Assembly (NCBI GenBank): GCA_017886205.1
Contig: JAFNEO010000046.1
Location: 75,856 to 139,855, forward strand
Source of the DNA: Candidatus Aminicenantota bacterium
GTDB lineage: Bacteria; Acidobacteriota; Aminicenantia; Aminicenantales; UBA8522
Length of the DNA stretch: 64,000 nucleotides
Direction of reading: 5' to 3'
Part shown: piece after piece, positions 44,044 to 52,892 of the stretch
Position numbering within the stretch: position 1 is the first letter of the stretch
Layout: every line of letters starts with the position of its first letter
Position numbers and translations under genes: made by a program
Notes under the pieces: generated by a model
What the model was told of the DNA's origin: nothing
Databases searched by the model: none
The model's input: the letters and a program-made list of their open reading frames with translations, nothing else

Positions 44044-45180
44044 ATGGCCGCCACCGACCCCCTGGCCGGCGAAATCAGGGAAGACCGCCTGGCCGCCGGC
44101 TATGTCTTCTTTGGAGAAGAAGACTACCTGGCGGAAGAGTTCATCCGAAGGCTCAAAGGGGTCCTAATCTCGCCGGAGGCGCAGGGGTTCAACGTCGAGA
44201 GGTTCGACCTGGCCGGGACGCGCTGGCCGGACATCATCGACACCGCCCGAACGGCTCCCTTTTTCTTCTCCCCCTGGCGCATCGTCATTGTCAGGGCCGT
44301 CGAGGAAAACAGGGAGGGAAAAGAAGCCAGGGAGGGCAAAGAGAGTTCCAGGAAGCTCTCCTCGCTCGACGAGAAGATCATCCGGGAGTATTTTCGGTCT
44401 CCAGCTTCGAGCACGGTGCTGGTCGTGGTGATCACGGGACGGGTGAAGAAGACCCACCCCTTGGTCAGGTTCTTCGACTCCCTGCCCCGGGCGGCGGTCG
44501 TCCTCAAAGAGGTGAAGCCCCTGAAGAAAAGCGATCTCTATGCCTGGATGATGCGGCGTCTGGCGGCCTTGGGAAAATCGGCCACTCCCGACGCCCTGAG
44601 CCGGCTGGAGGAGGTGGCCGGCAGCGACCTCCGCCGAATCGACCGCGAGATCGAGAAGATCGCGGCCTATGCGGCCGACCGGAAAACGATCGCTATCGAA
44701 GATATCCTCCAGGTCTGCGATTGGACAAGGAGCTTCATCGAATGGGACTTGGCCGAGGCCCTAAAGAGGGCGGACCAGAGACAGTCGTTGTTGACCCTGA
44801 ACCGGGCCTTTCAAGAAGGAGAGAGGCCCGAGCACGTCCTGCGCGTGCTGGCCAACTTCTTCCGCGACCTCCTGCTGGCCAAGCTCTGGCTCAGGGAGGG
44901 CCGCGACCGGAAGGAGATTTTCGCCTTCCTTAGGCCTTACATAAAGGAGGCTTTTGTCAAGCTCTACGCAGATGAGTTCAAGGCCCTTTTCTCGCTTCTT
45001 GAGAAGTTGTCGCTCGGGGAGATCAACTGGGCCGTCCGGGAGCTAGAGAAGATCGACCTCTCGATCAAGACCATGGATGTCTCAGAGCAGCCGTTGATTG
45101 AAAGGTTTGTGATCGAGTACTGCCGCCGGCAGCAAAGGCCGAGGGAACGGCGGGGCGCTATTTGGAAGGAGAAGAGCTGA
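44044..45180 (+). CDS. holA: DNA polymerase III delta subunit
   Basis: HolA opens the sliding clamp within the clamp loader. The 378-residue protein begins with YVFFGEEDYLAEEFIRRL, the typical family start, followed by AAA+-like domains with FDLAG, AARTAPFFFSPWRIVIVR, KTHPLVRFFDSLPRAAVV and the helical C-terminal domain containing GSDLRRIDREIEKIAAYA and ALNRAFQEGERPEHVLR-like sequence. It starts 1 base after lptE, and its 3' end overlaps rpsT on the other strand by 23 bases. Confidence 0.9.
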   Translation: MAATDPLAGEIREDRLAAGYVFFGEEDYLAEEFIRRLKGVLISPEAQGFNVERFDLAGTRWPDIIDTARTAPFFFSPWRIVIVRAVEENREGKEAREGKESSRKLSSLDEKIIREYFRSPASSTVLVVVITGRVKKTHPLVRFFDSLPRAAVVLKEVKPLKKSDLYAWMMRRLAALGKSATPDALSRLEEVAGSDLRRIDREIEKIAAYAADRKTIAIEDILQVCDWTRSFIEWDLAEALKRADQRQSLLTLNRAFQEGERPEHVLRVLANFFRDLLLAKLWLREGRDRKEIFAFLRPYIKEAFVKLYADEFKALFSLLEKLSLGEINWAVRELEKIDLSIKTMDVSEQPLIERFVIEYCRRQQRPRERRGAIWKEKS

Positions 45181-45436
45181 TCAGTCCCACCTGCCGGGTG
45201 AGACGGGATTTGAAGCGGGCGCCCTTGTTCTTGTGAATGGCGCCTTTCTTGACGGATCTATCTATCAGGGAGACCGTCGAGGAAACCAGTTTCTGGGCGG
45301 TCTCTTTGTCGCTCTGCTGAATGGCCTCCCGGAGTTTCTTGACCTGACTGCGGAGAGCGGACTTGTTCTGCCGGTTGATGGCGTTCCTCCGGATGCTGCG
45401 GCGCCGCTGGCGGACCGCCGAATTGTGATGAGCCAT
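45158..45436 (-). CDS. rpsT: Ribosomal protein S20
   Basis: S20 is a small-subunit protein that binds 16S rRNA early in assembly. The 92-residue basic helical protein begins AHHNSAVRQRRRSIRRNAINR and carries the KKGAIHKNKGARFKSRL C-terminal motif, both diagnostic. AAGGAG lies seven bases before the ATG. It is alone on the minus strand with its own promoter and overlaps the end of holA. Confidence 0.95.
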   Translation of the reverse strand: MAHHNSAVRQRRRSIRRNAINRQNKSALRSQVKKLREAIQQSDKETAQKLVSSTVSLIDRSVKKGAIHKNKGARFKSRLTRQVGLISSSPSK

Positions 45437-45461
45437 ATCCTACTCCTTGTTTTGAGCCCAT

Positions 45462-45490
45462 ATGATAGAATATGCAGCCGTCAAAGTCAA
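45462..45490 (-). promoter_or_regulatory. Promoter of rpsT
   Basis: On the minus strand TTGACT (45490-45485) and TATCAT (45467-45462) are 17 bp apart. The ~20-base leader carries AAGGAG. Confidence 0.65.
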
Positions 45491-45512
45491 CCGGAGTCGA
45501 GGTCAAGCGCGG

Positions 45513-45986
45513 ATGATTATCGTTTTGCAGCGAGTTAAACAGGCTTGGGTCGAGGTGGAGGGACGGACGACCGGGAGGATCGGTCCGGGGGTCTGCCTTC
45601 TCGTGGGTGTCGAGAAGGGCGATACCCGCGAGGACGCAGAGTTCCTGGCCAGAAAGACGACGGAGCTCCGCATCTTCCCCGACAATGAAGGCAAAATGAA
45701 CCTTTCTCTGGCGGAGGCGGGCGGAGAGGTCCTGGCCGTCTCCCAGTTCACCCTGGCGGGTTCGACGAGAAAGGGAAGGCGGCCGAGCTTTGACGGGGCC
45801 GAGGAGCCGACTCTGGCCGCGGAGCTCTTCGACCATCTGGTCGCGTTGGTCAGAGAGAAAGGATTCCGGGTGGAGACGGGCGTTTTTCAGGCCATGATGG
45901 ATGTCCACCTCACCAACGAGGGGCCCGTGACTTTCATCCTGGAATCCCGAAAAACCCGCGAGAGGGCCGGCGTCCTCAGCCGCTGA
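45513..45986 (+). CDS. dtd: D-aminoacyl-tRNA deacylase
   Basis: Dtd removes D-amino acids and glycine mischarged onto tRNAs. From ATG 45513 the protein is 157 residues and starts IIVLQRVKQAWVEVEG, as family members do. LSLAEAGGEVLAVSQFTLAG carries the SQFT motif, and NEGPVTFILE is the C-terminal active-site loop (usually NDGPVTF or NSGPVTF). The frame extends to 45462 without homology. It is divergent from rpsT and convergent with the HEAT gene, overlapping it by 11 bases. Confidence 0.92.
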   Translation: MIIVLQRVKQAWVEVEGRTTGRIGPGVCLLVGVEKGDTREDAEFLARKTTELRIFPDNEGKMNLSLAEAGGEVLAVSQFTLAGSTRKGRRPSFDGAEEPTLAAELFDHLVALVREKGFRVETGVFQAMMDVHLTNEGPVTFILESRKTRERAGVLSR

Positions 45987-46755
45987 AGCGGACGCTGCTG
46001 ACCTTGCGGAGGGCATCGCTGGCCGCCTGTCTCACGTGGGCGCTCCCGTCCTTGGTCAGCCTGACGAGAAGTGCCAGCGCTTCCTTTCCCCCGATCTCTC
46101 CCAAGGCCTCAGCGGCGCTCTTCCGGACATCGACGTTCGGGTCGGCCAGGGCTTTTTTGATGGCGGGGACCGCAGCGCTGTCTTTCCGCCGGCCGAGGAC
46201 TCGGAGCACCGCGCTCTTAGTGTACCAGGGCGGCCTGGATAGCTTATCGTAAAAAAGTGAGAAGTTCCAGATCTCTCGCCGGCTCAACTCTTTGATCAGG
46301 AAATCGCGGTTGGATTCACTGGGATCGGAGAGGCCCTCCAGCAGGACCCTAAGGACCCAGGGGGCCTGGAGCCGAGAGATGGCCTTCAGGACCTTGAGAC
46401 GCCTGTCTTTGTCGGAAAGCGAACTCAGCTTCCGGAGCACGGCATCGGAGTAATAGCCGTCCTTTTTGTCTTTCTCTTCGAATTCCTTGACGGCGCGCTT
46501 GGCGGCGTTGGCGATCGCCCGGAAGTCGTCCTCGAGGAAGCTCTTGTAGACCTCGGACTCCTGGTAGGAGGCTTCCCTCAGGAACTTGAGTGCCGTCGCC
46601 TTGACCAGGGGTGACGCCTCCTCCTGCTTGAGGATGGAGAGGAGGAACACGATCCTCTCCTCCTTGGCCAGCATTTCGATGCGGGTGTAGAGGAACTTGA
46701 TCTTTTCCTGCGGAGGCAGGGGTGAGAACTGTTCCGCAAACTCCTCGATCGTCAT
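45976..46755 (-). CDS. HEAT-repeat protein
   Basis: The 259-residue protein is made of alpha-helical HEAT/PBS-lyase-type repeats: RVLGRRKDSAAVPAIKKAL, DPNVDVRKSAAEALGEIGG, ALALLVRLTKDGSAHVRQAA in the C-terminal third and looser repeats before. Such proteins are protein-binding scaffolds; no enzyme motif is visible. It begins 27 bases after ribBA on the same strand, with GGGCGGAT before the ATG, so it is probably in the ftsY-rib operon. Its role there is unknown. Confidence 0.75.
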   Translation of the reverse strand: MTIEEFAEQFSPLPPQEKIKFLYTRIEMLAKEERIVFLLSILKQEEASPLVKATALKFLREASYQESEVYKSFLEDDFRAIANAAKRAVKEFEEKDKKDGYYSDAVLRKLSSLSDKDRRLKVLKAISRLQAPWVLRVLLEGLSDPSESNRDFLIKELSRREIWNFSLFYDKLSRPPWYTKSAVLRVLGRRKDSAAVPAIKKALADPNVDVRKSAAEALGEIGGKEALALLVRLTKDGSAHVRQAASDALRKVSSVRFSG

Positions 46756-46782
46756 ATCCGCCCTGATGAAAACGGGCTGAAC

Positions 46783-48000
46783 TCAAACCATATCCAGGAT
46801 ATGGCCCAGTTTCTCTTTTTTTGTTTTCAAGTACTTGAGGTTGGCCCGGTTTGGCGGCACCTCGATAGATACCCGGTCAACGATCTCGAGCCCGTAGCCG
46901 GACAGCCCGATAAATTTGCGGGGGTTGTTGGTCATCAGTCTGATCTTTTTCACCCCCAGCGAGACCAGGATCTGGGCCCCGATCCCGTAGTCCCTCTGGT
47001 CGGGTTTGAAGCCCAGGCTGCGGTTGGCTTCGACGGTATCCGCGCCCCGGTCCTGGATCGCGTAGGCCTTAATCTTGTTGGTCAGGCCGATCCCCCGGCC
47101 TTCCTGGTTGAGGAAGTAGAGGATGACCCCATGGCCCTGTTTTTCGATGATCTCCATGGCCTGATGGAGCTGCTCCCCGCAGTCGCAGCGGCAGGAACCG
47201 AAGGTGTCTCCCGTCAGACACTGGGAGTGCGCCCGGACCAAGACGGGTTCATCCCCTTCGATCTTCCCTTTGACCAGGGCGACATGATTCTCGTGATTGA
47301 TCAGGTCCTCGAAGATCATGATCCGGAAGTGTCCGTGCCGGGTGGGCAGGTCGGCTTCGTCGATCTTATACACCAGTCTCTCGGTCTTCATCCGGTACTT
47401 GATCAGGTCGGCGATCGTCAGGATGGGGATGCCGTGCTGCCGGCTGAATATTTCGAGTTGGGGCATCCGGGCCATACTCCCGTTCTCGTTCATTATCTCG
47501 CAGATGACCCCTGCCGGGACCAACCCCGCCAGCCTGGCTAGGTCGACAGCCGCTTCGGTCTGCCCGGCCCTGGCCAGAACCCCGCCTTCCTTGGCCTCGA
47601 GCGGGAAGATATGTCCCGGCCGCACCAGGTCGGACGGTTCGGCCTCGGGGTCGATCGAGACCCGAATCGTCCTGGCCCGATCGAAGGCTGAGATGCCGGT
47701 GCTGACACCGTCCTTGGCGTCGACGGAAACGGTGAAAGCCGTTTCAAAACGCGAGGTGTTCTCCCTGACCATCAGGGGCAGACGGAGTTCCTCGAGCCGG
47801 TTTTTAGTCAGGGGTAGACAGATCAGGCCGCGGCCGTACCGGCTCATGAAATTGATGATCTCGGGAGTGATTTTTTCGGCGGCGACCATGAGGTCGCCCT
47901 CGTTCTCGCGGTCTTCATCGTCGATGATGATGATGAGCCGCCCGGAGGAAATATTCTCCAGGGCCCGTTCGACGGTGATGAGGGGGGATTCAGCGCTCAT
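46783..48000 (-). CDS. ribBA: Bifunctional DHBP synthase / GTP cyclohydrolase II
   Basis: RibBA provides both precursors of riboflavin. Residues ~10-205 are 3,4-dihydroxy-2-butanone-4-phosphate synthase ([58 protein letters not shown]). Residues ~215-400 are GTP cyclohydrolase II with [18 protein letters not shown] (zinc cysteines), [12 protein letters not shown] and [15 protein letters not shown]. The residue before the first zinc Cys is Gln (HSQC) rather than the usual Glu. It is downstream of ribE by 53 bases. Confidence 0.95.
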   Translation of the reverse strand: MSAESPLITVERALENISSGRLIIIIDDEDRENEGDLMVAAEKITPEIINFMSRYGRGLICLPLTKNRLEELRLPLMVRENTSRFETAFTVSVDAKDGVSTGISAFDRARTIRVSIDPEAEPSDLVRPGHIFPLEAKEGGVLARAGQTEAAVDLARLAGLVPAGVICEIMNENGSMARMPQLEIFSRQHGIPILTIADLIKYRMKTERLVYKIDEADLPTRHGHFRIMIFEDLINHENHVALVKGKIEGDEPVLVRAHSQCLTGDTFGSCRCDCGEQLHQAMEIIEKQGHGVILYFLNQEGRGIGLTNKIKAYAIQDRGADTVEANRSLGFKPDQRDYGIGAQILVSLGVKKIRLMTNNPRKFIGLSGYGLEIVDRVSIEVPPNRANLKYLKTKKEKLGHILDMV

Positions 48001-48053
48001 TGAATCGGCCTTCTGGTTTTCTTCTCTCGGCTGTCGGCAGAAAAATGGAATCT

Positions 48054-48650
48054 CTAAGCCCTGTTTTTTCCTCTAGAAACCCAATTATACACGTATTTGC
48101 CGATAATGTCACACTCAAGGTTGACAGCCCGGCCGGGCTTAAGGTCCTTGAGATTTGACTTGGCCACGGTCAGGGGAATGAGCTCGACGTCGAACGAGGT
48201 CGGCCGCACCTCGGCGACCGTAAGGCTGACACCGTTGACGGCCACAGAACCCTTGGGGACGAAATACGGGCGGAGCTCGCGGGCGAAGGAGATGGTGAGG
48301 CGGCGGCCCGGAGGTTTCTCCACGATCCTGAGCACTCTGCCCAGTCCATCGACGTGGCCGTTGACCAGGTGGCCGCTGACCGGGGTCTGGAGAGTCAGCG
48401 GGAGTTCCAGGTTCAGCCTTTCTCCCTCTCGGAGTGACCCGAGGCTGCTCTTGGCCAAGGTCTCCTGAGAGAGGTTGAAGAAGAGCGTATTCACCTCCCT
48501 GCGGAGGAGGCTCAGGCACACCCCGTCGACCGCCACACTCTCCCCGATTTCCAGGGTGGGGGAAGACGGCGGCACTTCCACGGCGAGCTCTTTTTTGGCC
48601 GACCGATAGCCCTTGAAAAGGCCTTGATGGTGAATGATTCCAGTAAACAT
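48054..48650 (-). CDS. ribE: Riboflavin synthase alpha chain
   Basis: The enzyme dismutates two lumazine molecules to riboflavin. The 198-residue protein starts [10 protein letters not shown], the family hallmark, and shows the internal duplication of two barrel domains: [11 protein letters not shown] (~37) and [13 protein letters not shown] (~136), with [14 protein letters not shown] between. Its ATG overlaps the ribD stop as TAATG, so translation is coupled. Confidence 0.95.
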   Translation of the reverse strand: MFTGIIHHQGLFKGYRSAKKELAVEVPPSSPTLEIGESVAVDGVCLSLLRREVNTLFFNLSQETLAKSSLGSLREGERLNLELPLTLQTPVSGHLVNGHVDGLGRVLRIVEKPPGRRLTISFARELRPYFVPKGSVAVNGVSLTVAEVRPTSFDVELIPLTVAKSNLKDLKPGRAVNLECDIIGKYVYNWVSRGKNRA

Positions 48651-49750
48651 TAAAAATATCCTTGGATGATGATATCATCCCCTATCGGGAAGGCGGAGAC
48701 CTTGCGGAGCCTCCATGATCTTCTTACCAGCCGGACACCTTCTCCTTCCAGGATAGAAGGCGCTGTCTCGCCGCCGATGAGCCGGGGCGACACGGTCAGG
48801 AACAGCTTGTCCGCGAGCTTCTCCTCGATCATGGTCGTCAGAAGCCGGCTCCCGCCCTCGACGAGCAGGCTGGCGATACCGCGCTCGCCCAGACGGGCCA
48901 TCACCTCCGGCGCCTCGATCGGACGCGATTGGCCCGAGATTGCGATGACCTCCACCCCCCTTTTTTCGAGGGCGGCCCTCTTCCTGTAGGATGCCCTGTT
49001 CATCGTGAAGACGAGGACCTGCCCCTCGGCGAGTGTGGTCAAGATCCGGGCCTGCACGGGCAAACGGAGCGCAGAATCAAGGATGATCCGGACGATCTTC
49101 TTGCCGGTCCATTGGGGATGACGGACGGTGAGTCGAGGATCGTCCTTGAGGATCGTCCCTATGCCCACCATGATGGCATCGTGCTCGCCGCGGAGGAGGT
49201 GGACATAGTCCCTCGTTTCGGGAGAGGAGATCCAGCGCGAGTCTCCCGTCCGGGTGGCCATGCGGCCGTCGAGGCTGAGGGCGGCCTTCAGTGTAACAAA
49301 GGGGACGCCGCGGGTGATGTACTTGATGTAGCTCTCATTGAGGACGGAATTCCTCTCCCCGAGCAGGCCGACCGTAACATCGATGCCGGCTGCGCGCAGC
49401 CTCCGGACCCCCTTTTGGAAGACGATCGGGTTGGGGTCGAGAGAGGAAACGACCACCCGTTTCGGCGCCGCCCGGATGACGGCCTCGACGCAGGGCGGAG
49501 TCCTTCCCCAATGGACGCAGGGCTCCAGAGTCACATACAGAGAGCTCCCTCTAGCCAGCCGGCCCGCCCGCTCCAGGGCGATGGCCTCGGCATGGGGCTG
49601 GCCGGGCCTCTCATGGAAACCATGACCAATGATCGTCCCGCCGCGGACGATGACGGCCCCGACATAGGGATTCGGGCTGGCCCAGCCTTTGGCTTTCTCG
49701 GCCAGGCCGTAGGCCATTTCGAGATAGGATGAATCCTTGGTATTGATCAT
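48650..49750 (-). CDS. ribD: Bifunctional riboflavin deaminase/reductase RibD
   Basis: RibD does the second and third steps from GTP to riboflavin. The N-terminal deaminase (~1-145) has the zinc site HAEAIALERAG (~53) and TLEPCVHWGRTPPC (~77). The C-terminal reductase (~150-366) has KAALSLDGRMATRTGDSRWI, DAIMVGIGTILKDDPRL and ASLLVEGGSRLL. Total length 366 is normal. It overlaps ftsY by 4 bases upstream and ribE by 1 downstream. No ribH gene is in the cluster. Confidence 0.95.
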   Translation of the reverse strand: MINTKDSSYLEMAYGLAEKAKGWASPNPYVGAVIVRGGTIIGHGFHERPGQPHAEAIALERAGRLARGSSLYVTLEPCVHWGRTPPCVEAVIRAAPKRVVVSSLDPNPIVFQKGVRRLRAAGIDVTVGLLGERNSVLNESYIKYITRGVPFVTLKAALSLDGRMATRTGDSRWISSPETRDYVHLLRGEHDAIMVGIGTILKDDPRLTVRHPQWTGKKIVRIILDSALRLPVQARILTTLAEGQVLVFTMNRASYRKRAALEKRGVEVIAISGQSRPIEAPEVMARLGERGIASLLVEGGSRLLTTMIEEKLADKLFLTVSPRLIGGETAPSILEGEGVRLVRRSWRLRKVSAFPIGDDIIIQGYF

Positions 49751-50640
49751 GAGATCAGGGCGTTGACGAACTCCTGGGGAGAGAAAGGCAGGACGTCCTG
49801 GGCGTCCTCTCCGACCCCGATGTATTTAACAGGGAGCGCGAGCTCCTCGACGATGCTGATGACGCTCCCTCCCTTGGCGGTTCCGTCGAGCTTGGTCAGG
49901 AAGAGGCCGGTGATGCCGGCGAACTTGAGGAATTCCCGGGCCTGAACAAGGGCGTTCTGACCGATGCTCGAATCCAGCACTAGGAGAATCTCCTGAGGCG
50001 CGCCGGCGATCTCCCGGCCGATAATCCGTTTGACCTTTTCCAGCTCACTCATGAGGTTGGCGTTGGTGTGGATCCGTCCTGCGGTATCGACGAGAAGAAG
50101 GTCGTGGCCGCGCGCCTTGAAGGACTGGAGGGCGTCATAGACGACGGCCGCCGGGTCGGCCCCGTATTGTCCACGGATGACCGGAATATCCAGCCTTTTT
50201 CCCCAGATCGCCAGCTGCTCCTGGGCGGCTGCTCGGAATGTATCGGCGGCGACCATCAGGACTTTTTTCCCTTGGGTCCGAAAATGCAGGGCGAGCTTGG
50301 CCAGGGAGGTCGTTTTCCCGCCGCCGTTCACTCCGACCATCATGATCACCGCCGGTGAGTGGTCGACGGCGAGGCCGGAGGGGTAGCGGCCGAGGGTTTC
50401 GACGAGCGTATCACTCAGGGCCTGCCGGATCGCCGGAAAGGGATCATCCTTCCGGGTCTTGTCCCTAATCGCCTGGATGATTCGATCGGTGGCGGCGATC
50501 CCCGTATCGGCCAAGACCAGGGCTTCGGCCAGCTCCTCCAGGATCTTGTCCCTCGGCTGGCCGCTCTGGAAGATATCCCCCAACTTCTCGCGGAACGCTT
50601 GGCGCGTCCTGGCGAGCTTTTCCTTGAGGTTACCGAGCAC
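49747..50640 (-). CDS. ftsY: Signal recognition particle receptor FtsY
   Basis: FtsY docks SRP-ribosome complexes at the membrane. The 297-residue protein is the NG core without the acidic A domain: N-terminal helices with KEKLARTRQAF, G1 as GVNGGGKTTSLAKLA (~104), VAADTFRAAAQEQL, LLVDTAGRIHTNANLM and TKLDGTAKGGSVI. G1 usually reads GVNGVGKTTT, so Val and the third Thr differ. The start is GTG 50640, nine bases after a consensus TATAAT, so the message is probably leaderless. It heads the rib operon. Confidence 0.93.
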   Translation of the reverse strand: MLGNLKEKLARTRQAFREKLGDIFQSGQPRDKILEELAEALVLADTGIAATDRIIQAIRDKTRKDDPFPAIRQALSDTLVETLGRYPSGLAVDHSPAVIMMVGVNGGGKTTSLAKLALHFRTQGKKVLMVAADTFRAAAQEQLAIWGKRLDIPVIRGQYGADPAAVVYDALQSFKARGHDLLLVDTAGRIHTNANLMSELEKVKRIIGREIAGAPQEILLVLDSSIGQNALVQAREFLKFAGITGLFLTKLDGTAKGGSVISIVEELALPVKYIGVGEDAQDVLPFSPQEFVNALIS

Positions 50641-50649
50641 GGCAGACCC

Positions 50650-50678
50650 ATTATAGTTATGGGTCCTGCTTCCGTCAA
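50650..50678 (-). promoter_or_regulatory. Leaderless-type promoter of ftsY, abutting a repeat
   Basis: On the minus strand TTGACG (50678-50673) and consensus TATAAT (50655-50650) are 17 bp apart and nine bases lie before the GTG. The repeat ends five bases before the -35. Confidence 0.7.
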
Positions 50679-50683
50679 CGATG

Positions 50684-51102
50684 GGCTCGGGTAAGCTCGG
50701 GAGAGTCCCTCAGAAAGACGCGGATTTTTCCCGGCGAGAAAAATCCGCTCCCTGTCCTCGCTGCGCTCTCCTCTCGGCAAGCCGAGAGGAACCATGCCCG
50801 CTGCGCTGCGGAGGGCTTTCTGAGGGATTCCCCCTCGCTTCGATAACAAGAAGGAATTCCATGCCCGCTCCGACCTTTTCCCGAAACGCCTACATATTTT
50901 GGCCCCTCCTAATTCGCTAGGAGGGGTAGGGGAGGTTAATGAGGTTCAAACAGAGTCTTAGAGGCGTTTCGGAAAGGAGACTAATCCCGAAACGCCTACA
51001 TATTTTGGCCCCTCCTAATTCGCTAGGAGGGGTAGGGGAGGTTAATGAGGTTCAAACAGAGTCTTAGAGGCGTTTCGGAAAGGAGACTAATCCCGAAACG
51101 CC
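50684..51102 (-). repeat. Composite structured repeat between ftsY and recJ, with tandem 106-bp units
   Basis: In minus orientation this copies the order of the 40.8 kb element. The inverted-repeat block (CCGAAACGCC to GGCGTTTCGG, internal hairpin CCCCTCCTA/TAGGAGGGG) is present twice as exact 106-bp direct repeats (50880-50985, 50986-51091) plus the first 11 bases of a third. The structured block at 50706-50827 follows: 12-bp closing stem TCCCTCAGAAAG/CTTTCTGAGGGA, hairpins CCTCTCGG/CCGAGAGG (50770-50789) and GCGGATTTTTC/GAAAAATCCGC (50720-50748). Several paired positions differ from the other copy on both sides of the stem. It fills the intergenic gap. Confidence 0.82.
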
Positions 51103-51150
51103 GACCTTATTCAAACCCCCCAAGACGTGCCAGGGCTGTCTGACCGCAGG

Positions 51151-51179
51151 TTGAGCATTGGCGGAGATTATGATACATA
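51151..51179 (+). promoter_or_regulatory. Possible promoter of the recJ operon
   Basis: TTGAGC (51151-51156) and a weak TACATA (51174-51179) are 17 bp apart, six bases before GTG 51186 and twelve before ATG 51192. Confidence 0.35.
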
Positions 51180-51185
51180 TATCAG

Positions 51186-52892
51186 GTGCAAATGAACCCC
51201 TGTCGCTGGGTTATCGCTCCCCCACGGCCCGAGGCCGATGTCCTTGCCGCCGAGCTGGGCATCCCCCTGCCCATCGCCCGCGTCTTGACAAACCGGAACG
51301 TCCTTTCTGCGGAGGCGGCGGATAGGTTCCTCAACGGAACCCTCAAAGACCTCTACGATCCCTATTTGATGAAGGGAATGGACAAGGCTGTTTTCCGGGT
51401 TGAGGAGGCCATCCGGAACAAGGAGAAGATCCTGATTTTTGGGGACTACGACGTCGACGGTGTCCTGTCGGTGGTTATCCTGCTCAGGGCTCTCGCCGGG
51501 CTGGGCGCGGAGGTGGACTACTTCATCCCGGATCGGCTCAAGGAGGGTTATGGGATCAAGGAGGCCCACCTCCAGATCGTCAAGGAGAGGGGGGCTCGGC
51601 TGGTCATAAGTGTCGATTGTGGGATCAAGGCAGTCGACTTTACCGCCAAAGCCAGGGAGTCGGGAGTGGACGTCATCATCACTGACCACCACCGGCCCGG
51701 TGATGCCCTGCCTGAAGCGGTCGCCCTCCTCAACCCCGTGCTCAGAGAATCCGGCTATCCTTTTCCCAGCCTGGCCGGTGTCGGCGTCGTCTTCAAACTG
51801 CTCCAAGCCCTGCTCGAAAAGCGGGGGAAGTCGGCTCAGCTCGAGCATTATGCCAAGCTGGTGGCCATCGGCACCATCGCCGATGTGGCCGATCTCCGGG
51901 GAGAAAACAGGCTTCTTGTCAAACATGGTCTCAAGGGGCTGGAGAAAGTCTCCAACCGCGGGCTGCGTAGCCTACTCGACCAGTGCGGACTGCTCGACAG
52001 GAAAGTCAGCGAGGGAGATGTCGGGTTCCGTGTCGCTCCCCGGATTAATGCCGCTGGCCGCATGGGAGTCGCGGGCGATGCTGTCCGGCTCTTCTTTTCG
52101 GGCGACGATGACGAATCTCTCCGCCTGGCCCGCCGGCTGAGCGAGCTGAACTCGCAGAGACAGAATAAAGAAGACAAGATATATTCCGAGGCTCTGAACC
52201 GGATCAGGGAAGGGTCCCTCGACCGGCGCTACAGGATGCTGGTCCTGGGGTGTGAGACCTGGCACCGCGGGATCATCGGCATCGTTGCCTCCAAGCTCAA
52301 GGACTACTTCTATCGGCCCGTACTTCTGTTCACCTATGAAGATGGCAAGGCCCATGGGTCGGGGAGGAGCATCAGCGAGCTTTCCCTGATCGAATGCCTG
52401 GACGCCTGCCGCGACATCTTCCTGGATTACGGCGGGCACACCCTGGCTGTGGGCTGTGTCCTGCCGAGAGAGCGGATGGGTTTGCTCAAGGAGCGGATCA
52501 ACCAGGTGGTCGGCGCGAGACTAAAGGACGATGACCTCCAGAAAAAAGTGAAGATCGATGCCCGGCTGAACCTGGCCGAGATCCAATCCTCCTTCCTTGA
52601 TAGCTACCTGCGCCTGGCTCCGTTTGGCGTCGGCAACCCGAAGCCGACGTTTCTCAGCGAAGGCGTAGAAGTGGTCGGCCCCCCTCAGGTCCTGCAGGAC
52701 AAGCATCTCAAGTTCCTGGCCCGTCAAGATGACCGGATGATCGAGGCCTTGGGCTGGCACAGGAAAGAGTGGTTGGGGGAGGTCCGAAAAGGGGGCCGCC
52801 TCGACCTCGTGTATTCTCTCCGGGCCTCCAATTTTCTCGGCAAAGAAAAATACAGCCTTACTCTCGAGGCCCTTAAAGCCTCAGAAAAATGA
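51186..52892 (+). CDS. recJ: Single-stranded-DNA exonuclease RecJ
   Basis: RecJ degrades single-stranded DNA 5' to 3' in recombination and mismatch repair. The 568-residue protein has the DHH core with FGDYDVDGVLSVVIL (~81), SVDCGIKAVDF, ITDHHRPGDALP (~163) and RINAAGRMGVAGDAV, then the DHHA1 domain with GIVASKLKDYFYRPVLLF and GSGRSISEL, GGHTLAVGC, and a C-terminal OB domain. Motifs are complete. Start could be GTG 51186 or ATG 51192; AGGTG immediately precedes the latter. Its end overlaps lptCA by 4 bases. Confidence 0.93.
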   Translation: MQMNPCRWVIAPPRPEADVLAAELGIPLPIARVLTNRNVLSAEAADRFLNGTLKDLYDPYLMKGMDKAVFRVEEAIRNKEKILIFGDYDVDGVLSVVILLRALAGLGAEVDYFIPDRLKEGYGIKEAHLQIVKERGARLVISVDCGIKAVDFTAKARESGVDVIITDHHRPGDALPEAVALLNPVLRESGYPFPSLAGVGVVFKLLQALLEKRGKSAQLEHYAKLVAIGTIADVADLRGENRLLVKHGLKGLEKVSNRGLRSLLDQCGLLDRKVSEGDVGFRVAPRINAAGRMGVAGDAVRLFFSGDDDESLRLARRLSELNSQRQNKEDKIYSEALNRIREGSLDRRYRMLVLGCETWHRGIIGIVASKLKDYFYRPVLLFTYEDGKAHGSGRSISELSLIECLDACRDIFLDYGGHTLAVGCVLPRERMGLLKERINQVVGARLKDDDLQKKVKIDARLNLAEIQSSFLDSYLRLAPFGVGNPKPTFLSEGVEVVGPPQVLQDKHLKFLARQDDRMIEALGWHRKEWLGEVRKGGRLDLVYSLRASNFLGKEKYSLTLEALKASEK

